From Bacteroidota bacterium (GTDB taxonomy: Bacteria > Bacteroidota > Bacteroidia > Bacteroidales > F082): DNA of 64,000 nt. Numbering within the stretch: the stretch's first letter is position 1; each line of letters starts with the position of its first letter. Below, one piece after another: positions 41,745 to 49,408 of the stretch. The notes under the pieces were generated by a model. It was not told the origin of the DNA, made no database searches, and saw only the letters and a list, made by a program, of their open reading frames with translations. The stretch covers positions 890,591 to 954,590 of the forward strand of contig JADJXJ010000003.1 in NCBI GenBank assembly GCA_016715945.1, written 5' to 3'. Position numbers and translations under genes: made by a program.

Positions 41745-42482
41745 TCAAAAGTTAATGTTTTTCAATGCAGCCTCTATCCCGGCGAGCTGGGTGGCTTTGC
41801 CCAGGTCGAACCAATAGGAGGCTTCGGCCTTCACAGCCACTATGTTGTGTGCATCAGCCATGTTGAGCAGGAGTTGCACCAGCGAGATGCGTTCCACAGG
41901 CCGGCCGGCTAAGAAAACCGGGTCGATGCACGAAATACCCGAAAAAGCAAATGTTTTCACCGGCTGGCGGTTTTTCACCGACAGTTGCTCGCCTGTCTGA
42001 AGGTTGATCCAGCCGGCAAGGCAGTCGTCTTTGTCGAAAAGCAGCATGCGGGAGGTTTCGCGCTTACTTACGGCAAGCGCGGCAGCTGCGCCTCTCTTGA
42101 TGAGGGTGTCGTGCAAGGCGTTGACATCCAGATCGGTGATGATGTCCACATTATGCAGGAGCAGGTGGTTATTTTCCGGCACAAGCGGCAGGGCCTTCAG
42201 CAGCCCGCCACCGGTTTCGAGGGGCTGGCCGGGTTCATGCGACAGGCTGATGCGCAACCCACTGTCGAAATTCCGTACAAAAGCCTCTATTTGCCCGTGA
42301 TGGTGGTGGGTGTTGATGATGACCTGTTCGTAGCCCAGGCGTTCCAGTTTGCGGAGGTTGATCTCGAGCAGGCTCCGGCCGTGGACTTCGACCAGCGCTT
42401 TGGGTTTGGAGGCAGTGAGGCTGCCAAGCCGGGTGCCCAGTCCTGCCGCAAGTATCATGGCCGTTTTTGGATGGTGACTCAT
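41745..42482 (-). CDS. MurU-like sugar-1-phosphate nucleotidyltransferase
   Basis: A 245-residue enzyme from ATG at 42482; 17 further upstream codons are open but overlap the zinc-ribbon gene. The NTP-binding signature is AAGLGTRLGSLTASKPKAL (~10-28), and HNVDIITDLD carries the metal-binding aspartate. Length and motifs fit the short nucleotidyltransferases such as MurU, which makes UDP-MurNAc from MurNAc-1-phosphate in peptidoglycan recycling. Placement two genes after an AmgK-like kinase, the enzyme that makes MurNAc-1-phosphate, supports this assignment. A mannose-1-phosphate or glucose-1-phosphate enzyme cannot be excluded. The start codon overlaps the preceding stop (ATGA), indicating translational coupling. 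Confidence 0.78.
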   Translation of the reverse strand: MSHHPKTAMILAAGLGTRLGSLTASKPKALVEVHGRSLLEINLRKLERLGYEQVIINTHHHHGQIEAFVRNFDSGLRISLSHEPGQPLETGGGLLKALPLVPENNHLLLHNVDIITDLDVNALHDTLIKRGAAAALAVSKRETSRMLLFDKDDCLAGWINLQTGEQLSVKNRQPVKTFAFSGISCIDPVFLAGRPVERISLVQLLLNMADAHNIVAVKAEASYWFDLGKATQLAGIEAALKNINF

Positions 42483-42601
42483 TGCCTGGCGGGTTTGCAG
42501 AGTTTGTCCTTTTTGTCCGACTGCAGCCCGCACGAACGGCAGATAAATTTTCCTTCCTGCGCTTCCTTTTTTTTCTTGCTTTCGCAGCGTTTCTTACCCA
42601 T
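42479..42601 (-). CDS. 40-residue zinc-ribbon microprotein
   Basis: A very short gene on the minus strand, ATG at 42599-42601 to TGA at 42479-42481. It begins MGKKRCESKKKKEAQ and continues KFICRSCGLQSDKKDKLC, so a CxxC knuckle (C21, C24) and further cysteines (C6, C35) could bind one zinc ion. The lysine-rich N-terminus is strongly basic and could contact nucleic acid. It starts 6 bp after the kinase-RapZ gene and overlaps the MurU-like start by ATGA, a sign of a real coupled gene. Function unknown. Confidence 0.65.
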   Translation of the reverse strand: MGKKRCESKKKKEAQEGKFICRSCGLQSDKKDKLCKPARQ

Positions 42602-42607
42602 GGCACT

Positions 42608-44071
42608 TCAGAGGCTGATGTTGTGGTGGCGCAGGTTGAAACGCACTTCCGGATATTTTGTCTGCAGCTGGCTGACCAATGTTTCAGCGCAGAAGACCGA
42701 CCGGTGCCGGCCGCCGGTGCAGCCAAAACCTATGCTCAGGTGCGTAAATCCGCGCCTCTGGTATTTGCTGATGGCTTGTTCCGAAAGTTGGCCGGTGAAT
42801 TCGAGGAATTGCCGCACTTCCTCTTTTTGGCTCAGATATTCAGCCACTTCCGCATCTCTTCCGGTGAGGGGCCGGTAACGCTCTTCCTTGCCGGGATTGG
42901 GCAAAGCGCGGCAGTCGAACACAAAGCCGCCCCCATGCCCGCTGTGGTCGGGCGGAGGACCCCCTTGCAGGTACGAGAAGCTGAATACTTCCACGGTGAG
43001 CTGTTTTTCGGGCGATTGTTCCGGCATGGGATATAGCTCATGCAGCGACTCCAGGCCCTGCAAGGCAGCCTGCAGGTGAGGCAGCCTGTCGGGCAGGGGA
43101 TAGTGCTGCAGATTGCGGGCCACCGACCTAAGGGCCGGAGCAATGCTCTTTACAAAATGCACCTTGTGTTGCACCAGGCCTCGCAGTCCGTAGGCCCCGA
43201 GCACCTGCATCTGCCTCAGGTGCACAAACATCGGCAGGTAGGTGTCGAAACTTGCGGCGGCCTCGGGCTGCAGGCTGCCCAGCCCGGCTTTGTATGTATC
43301 GAGAAGCGTTTCGCGCTGTTCTTGCGTAAAACCTGCCATCGCCTGCCAGAGCAGCGAAACCACATCGTATTGCAAAGCGCCCTGCCTGCCGCCCTGAAAA
43401 TCAATATAATAGTTGGAGTCGTTGAAAATCATGATGTTGCGCGACTGAAAGTCGCGATACATGAAAAAACCGGAAGGTGCAGCCGCACACATGGCCCCAA
43501 AACGCTGCATATCGCGCATCAGCAGGCGCTCGTTGACCCTCAGCGATGGGTGCAGCCGGAGAAAATAGTACCTGAAATAATTCAGATCATCGAGGATGGC
43601 GGCCTTGTCGAACCGGCTGCCTGCAAAAGCAAACTTCCTGTAGTTGATGCTTTTGTGTGCCTCCACCTGAAAGTGCAACAGATGCTCCAGCGCCTGCCGG
43701 AAATGAGCCATCAGGCTTTCGGGGGCCTGCTGCATGCCGCCATTTTGTTGCACAAGCTTATACAGGCTCACATCGCCCAGGTCTTGCTGCAGATAACAGG
43801 TAGCTGATTTGTCGAACAGCAGCAGTTCGGGCACAGGCAGACCGTATTGCCTGAACACATGGAGGTAGTGCCGGAAAGCCAGGTTTTCGGCCACAACCGG
43901 ATTGAAGGTGCCGATATAGCTTTGTCCATCGGCCGACAGGCGAAAATAACGACGTGCCGAGCCTCCCTCGGCAAGCGGCTGCACATGATCGGGCTGCCGG
44001 CCAGTGAGGCTTACAAACAGTTTGATCAGATTTTCAGGGATATGCATCCTGGAAGGTGTGGGTGGATTCAT
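42608..44071 (-). CDS. AmgK-like sugar kinase fused to a RapZ C-terminal domain
   Basis: A 487-residue fusion from ATG at 44071. Residues ~5-330 are an APH-type kinase: glycine loop GGSARRYFRL, catalytic MYRDFQSRNIMIF and metal-binding YYIDFQGGRQGA, the pattern of AmgK anomeric kinases that make MurNAc-1-phosphate. Residues ~355-487 match the C-terminal domain of RapZ, with VFDCRALPNPGKEERYRPLTG and IGFGCTGGRHRSV. In enterobacteria that domain binds glucosamine-6-phosphate and controls its synthesis; the RapZ ATPase half is replaced here by the kinase. Together with the MurU-like gene this suggests an amino-sugar/peptidoglycan recycling operon whose kinase is itself a metabolite sensor. The substrate is inferred. 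It is the first gene of a four-gene overlapping operon. Confidence 0.85.
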   Translation of the reverse strand: MNPPTPSRMHIPENLIKLFVSLTGRQPDHVQPLAEGGSARRYFRLSADGQSYIGTFNPVVAENLAFRHYLHVFRQYGLPVPELLLFDKSATCYLQQDLGDVSLYKLVQQNGGMQQAPESLMAHFRQALEHLLHFQVEAHKSINYRKFAFAGSRFDKAAILDDLNYFRYYFLRLHPSLRVNERLLMRDMQRFGAMCAAAPSGFFMYRDFQSRNIMIFNDSNYYIDFQGGRQGALQYDVVSLLWQAMAGFTQEQRETLLDTYKAGLGSLQPEAAASFDTYLPMFVHLRQMQVLGAYGLRGLVQHKVHFVKSIAPALRSVARNLQHYPLPDRLPHLQAALQGLESLHELYPMPEQSPEKQLTVEVFSFSYLQGGPPPDHSGHGGGFVFDCRALPNPGKEERYRPLTGRDAEVAEYLSQKEEVRQFLEFTGQLSEQAISKYQRRGFTHLSIGFGCTGGRHRSVFCAETLVSQLQTKYPEVRFNLRHHNISL

Positions 44072-44125
44072 GGATAACAAATGTAAAAAAAGACCCCGCG
44101 CCAAAAGGCGAACGCGCTAAAAACT

Positions 44126-44133
44126 TATATTTG
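44126..44133 (+). promoter_or_regulatory. Possible -7 promoter element of the rubrerythrin-like gene
   Basis: TATATTTG matches TAnnTTTG and ends 19 nt before the ATG at 44153. No clear TTG at the -33 position was found, so support is partial. Confidence 0.38.
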
Positions 44134-44152
44134 CTCATTAAAACAGATCAAG

Positions 44153-44659
44153 ATGAACCAGACCAACAAAGCGCTCGACATTCTGAAGACAGCCATCCTG
44201 CTCGAACGTCGCGGTAAGGCCTTCTACACCCAGGTTGCCCGCAACACCCAAAGCCCGGCCGCAAAGAAAATCTTTGAGATGATGGCCGAAGAAGAAGATG
44301 CCCATGTGGAGTTCTTGTCGAAACAGTTTGCCCACTACGAAAAGACCCATGCATTTCTTCAGCCCGAACAACCTGAGCATCACGACGATGCCGAGATAGA
44401 ACGCATACTCACCGAGCAGATCAAACAGCAGATTTCGGCAGCCAGTTTCGAGGCAGCAGCCATCTCGGCCGCCATCGACTTCGAAAACCGCGCCATCGAG
44501 GTGTATGCCTCGCGTGCCGAAGAATCGACCGACCCCAACGAAAAGGCCATGTATGCCATGCTGGCCGATTGGGAGCGCGGACACCACCACCTGCTGCACA
44601 AGCTCAACGAAGACCTCAAAGAGCAGGTGTGGTACGACAACAACTTCTGGCCGTTTTGA
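44153..44659 (+). CDS. Rubrerythrin-like diiron protein (no rubredoxin domain)
   Basis: A 168-residue ferritin-like protein. Iron ligands can be placed in four helices: ERRGKAFY (glutamate), MAEEEDAHVEF (E and H), DFENRAIEVYASRAEE (glutamate) and LADWERGHHHLLHKL (E and H). The C-terminal rubredoxin domain of classical rubrerythrin is absent, as in the shorter ferritin-like group. Such proteins detoxify peroxide or store iron in anaerobes. It is divergent from the kinase-RapZ operon and 77 bp upstream of the PLP enzyme gene on the same strand; no terminator was seen between them, so they may be co-transcribed. Confidence 0.87.
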   Translation: MNQTNKALDILKTAILLERRGKAFYTQVARNTQSPAAKKIFEMMAEEEDAHVEFLSKQFAHYEKTHAFLQPEQPEHHDDAEIERILTEQIKQQISAASFEAAAISAAIDFENRAIEVYASRAEESTDPNEKAMYAMLADWERGHHHLLHKLNEDLKEQVWYDNNFWPF

Positions 44660-44736
44660 TACAATTACGTAAACATTTGTAGATAAGATATTACTGGCAG
44701 GAAGCCCCCGCTTCGTGCCTTTTTTTGCTTCAACCC

Positions 44737-45918
44737 ATGACACACGACGACTTAGGATTCAATTCGCTGGCTGTGCATGCCGGCAAAGGCGAGGATGCCC
44801 TGCTCAGCGCGGTATCGCCCATCTACCAGACCTCCACTTTTGCCTTTGAGGATGCCGACCACGGCAGCCGCTGTTTTGCCGGCGAAGACAAGGGATACAT
44901 TTACACCCGCATCGGCAACCCCACCATTGCCGAGCTCGAACAAGCCGTGGCCAGGCTCGAAGAGGGCTATGGCGGCATTGCCGTCAGCTCGGGCATGGCA
45001 GCCGTAAACACCGTTTACCTCACTTTTCTGGGGCAGGGCAAACACCTGGTGGCCCACAATGCGCTCTATGGCCCGTCGCGGGGCATAGTCGAGAGCCTCT
45101 TCACCCGTTTTGGTGTGACGGCGAGTTTTGTTGACGCCACCAACCCGGCCAATGTGGAAGCCGCCATCCGGCACGAAACCAGCCTCATCTACCTCGAAAC
45201 CCCTGCCAATCCTACAATTGGCATCACCGACATAGCTGCTGTGGCCGAGATTGCGCACCGGCATGGTATCCCCGTTTGCGTGGATAACACCTTCTGCAGT
45301 CCGTACCTTCAAAAACCACTGTCGCTGGGCGCCGATGTGGTGTTGCACTCAATGACCAAGTTTATCAACGGTCATGCCGACATCGTTGCCGGAATGATTG
45401 TGGCTGCCGACAAAACACTTTACGATCGCATGCGGCCGGTGATGGTGAACATGGGCTTCAACATGGACCCCCACCAGGCCTGGCTCACCAGGCGCGGCCT
45501 GAAAACTCTCGGCCTGCGCATCGAAAAAGCACAGCAAAATGCCATGGAAGTTGCCCGTTTTCTGGAAGCCCATCCCAAAGTGAGCTGGGTATTGTATCCC
45601 GGCTTGCCCTCGCATCCGCAATATGAGATGGGCCGCAAACAGATGAAAGGCCCCGGCGCCATGATCAGTTTTGAGCTGGCTGGCGGCCTCGAAGCCGGAA
45701 AAAGGATGATGAACCACGTGAAACTGGCCCTGCTGGCCGTGTCGCTCGGGGGCATCGAAACCCTCATCCAGCATCCGGCAAGCATGACCCACTCCAGGCT
45801 GAGCCCGGAAGCCAGGCTGGCCGGCGGCATCACCGACGGCCTGATCCGCCTGTCGGTGGGCATAGAAGATGTGGCCGACATCATTGCCGACCTAGACCAG
45901 GCCCTGCAACAGGCCTGA
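44737..45918 (+). CDS. PLP-dependent Cys/Met metabolism enzyme, methionine gamma-lyase type
   Basis: A 393-residue enzyme of the trans-sulfuration family. PLP-site motifs are present: SSGMAAVNTVYL, ALYGPSRGIVESL, YLETPANPTIG, CVDNTFCSPYLQKPLSLGAD and the lysine in LHSMTKFINGHAD. The extended LYGPSRG...RFGV pattern and C-terminal ETLIQHPASMTHS resemble bacterial methionine gamma-lyases, which split methionine into methanethiol, ammonia and 2-oxobutyrate. The cysteine typical of well-studied lyases after LYG is a proline here, so cystathionine gamma-lyase or O-acetylhomoserine sulfhydrylase activity is also possible. ATG at 44737 is taken over a TTG four codons earlier. Confidence 0.85.
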   Translation: MTHDDLGFNSLAVHAGKGEDALLSAVSPIYQTSTFAFEDADHGSRCFAGEDKGYIYTRIGNPTIAELEQAVARLEEGYGGIAVSSGMAAVNTVYLTFLGQGKHLVAHNALYGPSRGIVESLFTRFGVTASFVDATNPANVEAAIRHETSLIYLETPANPTIGITDIAAVAEIAHRHGIPVCVDNTFCSPYLQKPLSLGADVVLHSMTKFINGHADIVAGMIVAADKTLYDRMRPVMVNMGFNMDPHQAWLTRRGLKTLGLRIEKAQQNAMEVARFLEAHPKVSWVLYPGLPSHPQYEMGRKQMKGPGAMISFELAGGLEAGKRMMNHVKLALLAVSLGGIETLIQHPASMTHSRLSPEARLAGGITDGLIRLSVGIEDVADIIADLDQALQQA

Positions 45919-45980
45919 TTATCCAGGAAGTTCATCCTAAAATGGACCGGCCCGAAAAAGATTCAATCTTAAATAATTGC

Positions 45981-45988
45981 TATTTTTG
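45981..45988 (+). promoter_or_regulatory. Possible -7 promoter element of the DUF349 gene
   Basis: TATTTTTG fits the TAnnTTTG consensus, about 75 nt before the start at 46064. No TTG was found 19 nt upstream, so support is partial. It would give a leader of about 70 nt. Confidence 0.35.
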
Positions 45989-46063
45989 CAGCCTTTGTGA
46001 ATGAACCCCTGCCGCGTGCCACCGGCACATGGCAATAGTAAAAACACTTAATAATCTGGTGTA

Positions 46064-48175
46064 ATGGAAACCGAAAAACTGAACCCCGCATCCGAAGCTG
46101 CCCAGGCTCCGGAATTGCAGCCCCTCGAGTCTTCGGCACAGCCCGAAGCTGTTGAAGTTGCGACACAAACTCCTGCACAGGACGCCAAGGTCCTGATTTC
46201 AGCGGAAGAAAAAGAAAAAATTGTGCAAATGATCCGGAGCAACCACCCGATGGTTGAAACTGCGGAAGCAGCAGCGCCCGAAACAGCAGAAGCCCCGGCG
46301 CCTGCCCCGGCCACAGCAGAAGTGGCCGAACCACAGCCTGCTGAAGCCACCGCCGATACCTCAGCGCCTAAGGCCGAAGCCCCTCCGAAGATTGAAGCCG
46401 AAGTCCAGGCCGAAATCCAGCTCGAAACGCATGAGGATGAGGATGAAGACGACACCGGCGCGCACGATTTTGCCGAACTCAACAAGCTCCAACTGGTAGA
46501 ATTGCTCGAGGAAACCGTTCAGGAACAGGACGTTACCAAGATAAAGGACAAAGTGGCCGCCATCAAGGTCTTCTTTATGAAACTCAACAAAGAAGACATG
46601 GAGCGCGAGCTGGAACAGTTTATTGCCGAAGGTGGCGAGCGCGAAGCCTTCGCCCGCACCGAAGACCCGCTCGAACAGCGCTTCAAAGCGGCTTTCAATA
46701 CCTACAAAGAAAACAAAGCCCGGTACAACGAACTGCTTGAAAAACAAAAGCAGGAAAACCTGGCGGCCAAGCTGGCCATACTCGAAGAGCTGAAAACCCT
46801 CATCAATTCGGAGGAAACGCTCAAAAAGACCTACGACGAGTTTCGTGCCCTGCAGGAAAAATGGCGCAGCATCGGTCAGGTGCCTGCCGGCGAAATCACC
46901 AACCTGTGGAACAGCTACCACTTCCTGGTTGAAAAGTTCTTCGACAAGGTAAAAATCAACCGCGAGCTGCGCGACCTCGACATGAAGAAAAACCTCGAGG
47001 CCAAGATTCAGCTATGCGAGAAGGTGGAAGAGCTGGTGTTTGAGGAGTCGGTGGTCAAGGCCTTCAAAATGTTGCAGAAATACCACGAAGAGTGGAAAGA
47101 AATCGGGCCGGTGCCACAGGACAAGAAGGATGAGATCTGGGAGCGTTTCCGTACGGCAACCGACAAGATCAATGCCAACCGACGCGCTTATTATGCCAGC
47201 ATCCAGGAGGTTCAGCAAAAGAACTACGACGAAAAGGCCGCCCTCTGCGTGAAAGCCGAGGACCTGGCCAGCGAGCCGGCCGAAAGCATCAGCGAGTGGA
47301 ACAGGAAAACCGACGAGATCAGCGAGCTGTTTAAGCTGTGGAAGCAAATCGGGCCGGCCCCTAAAGAGGTGAACGATGCCGTGTGGAAACGTTTCAAAAC
47401 GGCCATGGACAACTTCTTCGAGATGAAGAAGGAGTATTTCAACCGCATGAAAGCCCAGCAGCTCGAAAACCTCAACCGCAAACGCGACCTGTGCGTACAG
47501 GCCGAAGCCTTGTCGGAAAGCACCGAATGGCGCAAGACCACCGAGCAGCTGAAAGCCCTGCAGGAAGAATGGAAGAAGATTGGGGCCGTACCCCGCAAAG
47601 ACTCCGACAAAATCTGGAAACGTTTCCGCACTGCCTGCGACAAGTTTTTTGAGCGCAAGGCCGAGCACTTCGGAAATATGCGCGGACGCGAAGAGGAAAA
47701 CCTCAAGGCAAAACAGGAACTCATCGAAAAGGTACGCAACTTTGAAGTGAGCGCCGACCGCAGCGCCAACCTCGACGCCCTGAAAGCCATTCAGCGCCAG
47801 TGGACCGAAATCGGCCATGTGCCCATCGCGGTGAAAGACAGCATCTATGCCGAATTCCGCAAAGAAATCGACAAGCTGTTCGACCGCATGAAACTCACCG
47901 AGCAGGAAAAACTGCACACCCGCATCCGCGAGTCGGTCGAAAGCCTGAAAAATGAAGCCGACGCCCCCGACCGCATCCGCCGCGAACGCACCCAGCTCAA
48001 CATGAAAATTGCCAAGCTGCGCGACGAGATCAAGACCCTGGAAAACAACATCGGTTTCTTCTCGACCAGCAAGCAAAGCGAGCTGATGCGACAGGAATAC
48101 GAAAAGAAGATCAACAAGGCCAAAAACGACCTCAAGGTGCTCGAAACCAAGCTCAAAATGCTTGCCGAGGCCTGA
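46064..48175 (+). CDS. DUF349-repeat protein with acidic low-complexity N-terminus
   Basis: A 703-residue, probably cytoplasmic protein. Residues ~1-140 are rich in alanine, proline and glutamate and look disordered. From ~210 to ~640 come about six tandem DUF349 repeats of ~70-75 residues, each with the pattern LxxxWKxIGxVPxxxxxxxWxRFxxAxDxFF (for example EEWKKIGAVPRKDSDKIWKRF). The C-terminal ~70 residues are a coiled coil (MKIAKLRDEIKTLENNIGFF). Large DUF349 proteins are conserved in Bacteroidetes with no settled function. Codon use is uniform with neighbours. Transcription ends at the hairpin at 48200. Confidence 0.9.
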   Translation: METEKLNPASEAAQAPELQPLESSAQPEAVEVATQTPAQDAKVLISAEEKEKIVQMIRSNHPMVETAEAAAPETAEAPAPAPATAEVAEPQPAEATADTSAPKAEAPPKIEAEVQAEIQLETHEDEDEDDTGAHDFAELNKLQLVELLEETVQEQDVTKIKDKVAAIKVFFMKLNKEDMERELEQFIAEGGEREAFARTEDPLEQRFKAAFNTYKENKARYNELLEKQKQENLAAKLAILEELKTLINSEETLKKTYDEFRALQEKWRSIGQVPAGEITNLWNSYHFLVEKFFDKVKINRELRDLDMKKNLEAKIQLCEKVEELVFEESVVKAFKMLQKYHEEWKEIGPVPQDKKDEIWERFRTATDKINANRRAYYASIQEVQQKNYDEKAALCVKAEDLASEPAESISEWNRKTDEISELFKLWKQIGPAPKEVNDAVWKRFKTAMDNFFEMKKEYFNRMKAQQLENLNRKRDLCVQAEALSESTEWRKTTEQLKALQEEWKKIGAVPRKDSDKIWKRFRTACDKFFERKAEHFGNMRGREEENLKAKQELIEKVRNFEVSADRSANLDALKAIQRQWTEIGHVPIAVKDSIYAEFRKEIDKLFDRMKLTEQEKLHTRIRESVESLKNEADAPDRIRRERTQLNMKIAKLRDEIKTLENNIGFFSTSKQSELMRQEYEKKINKAKNDLKVLETKLKMLAEA

Positions 48176-48197
48176 TCAAAACGATTTTGGTTTAGAG

Positions 48198-48317
48198 ATA
48201 TCCCCGTCTTTCGCACCGAAGGACGGGGATTTTTTCTGTCTTGCCGCATTGATCAGCCGCTTATCCGGTCGCGCAACAGTACAAACAGTTCGTTTTTAAT
48301 GCGGTCGCGTATGTTTC
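48198..48317. repeat. 120-bp direct repeat, copy 1 (terminator plus copied 3' end of the 135-residue gene)
   Basis: This segment is 119 of 120 identical to 48861-48980. It holds the DUF349 terminator and, at 48253-48317 on the minus strand, a dead copy of the last ~20 codons of the gene at 48916-49323. The two copies are 663 bp apart. Confidence 0.93.
48200..48230 (+). terminator. Terminator of the DUF349 gene (copy 1)
   Basis: ATCCCCGTC pairs with GACGGGGAT, extended inward by TTTCG/CGAAG, with a T run after it. It lies 25 bp after the stop codon. The same hairpin occurs again at 48863-48893 as part of a 120-bp duplication. Confidence 0.9.
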
Positions 48318-48860
48318 CTTTATTGTCCCTTGAGTGCGGTGACATTTTTTTGCTATGTAATAAGGGTAATCGAACAAGAGATTTTCTTCAGGGCGGACCA
48401 TTGTCACGCTCCCTACGATGTATTTCAAAATGCATTTGCGTTAACAGACAAGGGGATTTCTCGCTCCCTACGCTACGCTCCGGTCGCTCGAAATGACAGG
48501 CTAAACTGGGTTTTGGGAGGTAAAGGGGGGGGCGGCGCACAGCGCCGCCCGCCCCCCCCCTTTACCCTTCCCCATTTTCAGGCGCTTGTCATTTCGACGA
48601 ATTTTTCAGCGTAGGCTGAAAAATGAGGAGAAATCTCCTTACTTGCTTGTCCCTTGAGTGCGGTGACATTTTTTTACGATAAAATAACTCAACTCTTGTT
48701 TGACTGGGCTTATTTTTTGTGTGATGAGATTCAAAACTTATCTGTCAACCACCGTTTGGTTTTAGTCAATGAGTTTTGCTCCATGTTTTAATTCATTATG
48801 ATTTGATATGTACCAGGCCAATCTGCTTGTAAGAAAAGTGACAGGGACAGGTCAGGACAT
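48318..48860. mobile_element. 543-bp palindrome-rich insert between the 120-bp repeats
   Basis: No gene is encoded. Inside are a 29-bp direct repeat (48323-48351 and 48647-48675, beginning TTGTCCCTTGAGTGCGGTGA), a GC-rich hairpin at 48519-48566 with long G and C runs, and a smaller hairpin near 48600-48625 (TTTTTCAGC/GGCTGAAAAA). Between the 29-bp repeats are inverted copies of a CGAAATGACA motif (GCTCGAAATGACAGG and TGTCATTTCGACGA). The layout suggests a non-coding repetitive element or a MITE. No transposase or clear terminal inverted repeat at the boundaries was found. Confidence 0.5.
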
Positions 48861-48980
48861 ATATCCCCGTCTTTCGCACCGAAGGACGGGGATTTTTTCT
48901 GTCTTGCCGCATTGATCAGCCGCTTATCCGGTCGCGCAACAGGACAAACAGTTCGTTTTTAATGCGGTCGCGTATGTTTC
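48861..48980. repeat. 120-bp direct repeat, copy 2
   Basis: This copy contains the authentic 3' end of the 135-residue gene (48916-48980) and a second copy of the DUF349-type terminator hairpin (48863-48893), which points rightward. It differs from copy 1 by one base, where copy 1 has CAACAGT and this copy CAACAGG. Confidence 0.93.
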
Positions 48981-49323
48981 GGGCTTCCTCAGCCTGTTCA
49001 GGAACATAAGCCGGTAGCGCAAGCTCAATGATATGGCCGGCATTTGCGTTTTCCAGGACGACCGGCATTCCTTTTCCTTCAACGATCACCGCAAGCCAGG
49101 GCATGGCAATGGCTTCATGCATGTGGAGAAAACTAAACCGTGTTTGTTCGAGGTAAGACTCCCACAACATCTGACGGGTAATATCCGGCAAGGGCAATGC
49201 ATCTTCCGTTGTGCATACAAGTACTTCAAATTCAGGGCGAAAGCTGTGGATGAAGGAGGCAATTAGCGGCCCGCAGAACGAAAAATTGCGGCTAAGCACA
49301 AGTACCCTGTTCAATGATGGCAT
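48916..49323 (-). CDS. Protein of unknown function, possibly a degenerate LMW phosphatase/ArsC fold
   Basis: A 135-residue soluble protein. The N-terminus (VLVLSRNFSFCGPLIASFIH) resembles the P-loop strand and helix of low-molecular-weight tyrosine phosphatases and ArsC arsenate reductases. However, the CX5R loop is not conserved: one cysteine is present but the arginine is missing. The C-terminus (PEQAEEARNIRDRIKNELFV) resembles the last helix of the same fold. If homologous, it has lost catalysis and could be a binding protein. The match is weak and is by eye. It is divergent from the GxGYxYP gene, and its end converges with the DUF349 gene across the insert. Confidence 0.6.
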   Translation of the reverse strand: MPSLNRVLVLSRNFSFCGPLIASFIHSFRPEFEVLVCTTEDALPLPDITRQMLWESYLEQTRFSFLHMHEAIAMPWLAVIVEGKGMPVVLENANAGHIIELALPAYVPEQAEEARNIRDRIKNELFVLLRDRISG

Positions 49324-49408
49324 CGAGGCGCTTTTGCAGCAAAGATAAATGCTGAGCTCTTACTTTTTAAAGCCAGGTAATATATAGCTTCGCATCAAAC
49401 CCGGTTTC

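Noticed and set aside
44660..44736. SAM or other riboswitch in front of the methionine gamma-lyase-type gene
   Set aside because: Only 77 bp, with no paired elements or conserved core of known riboswitch classes visible.
48519..48566. Rho-independent terminator from the G-run/C-run hairpin
   Set aside because: It is not followed by a T tract directly, lies far from any gene end and is part of the repetitive insert.
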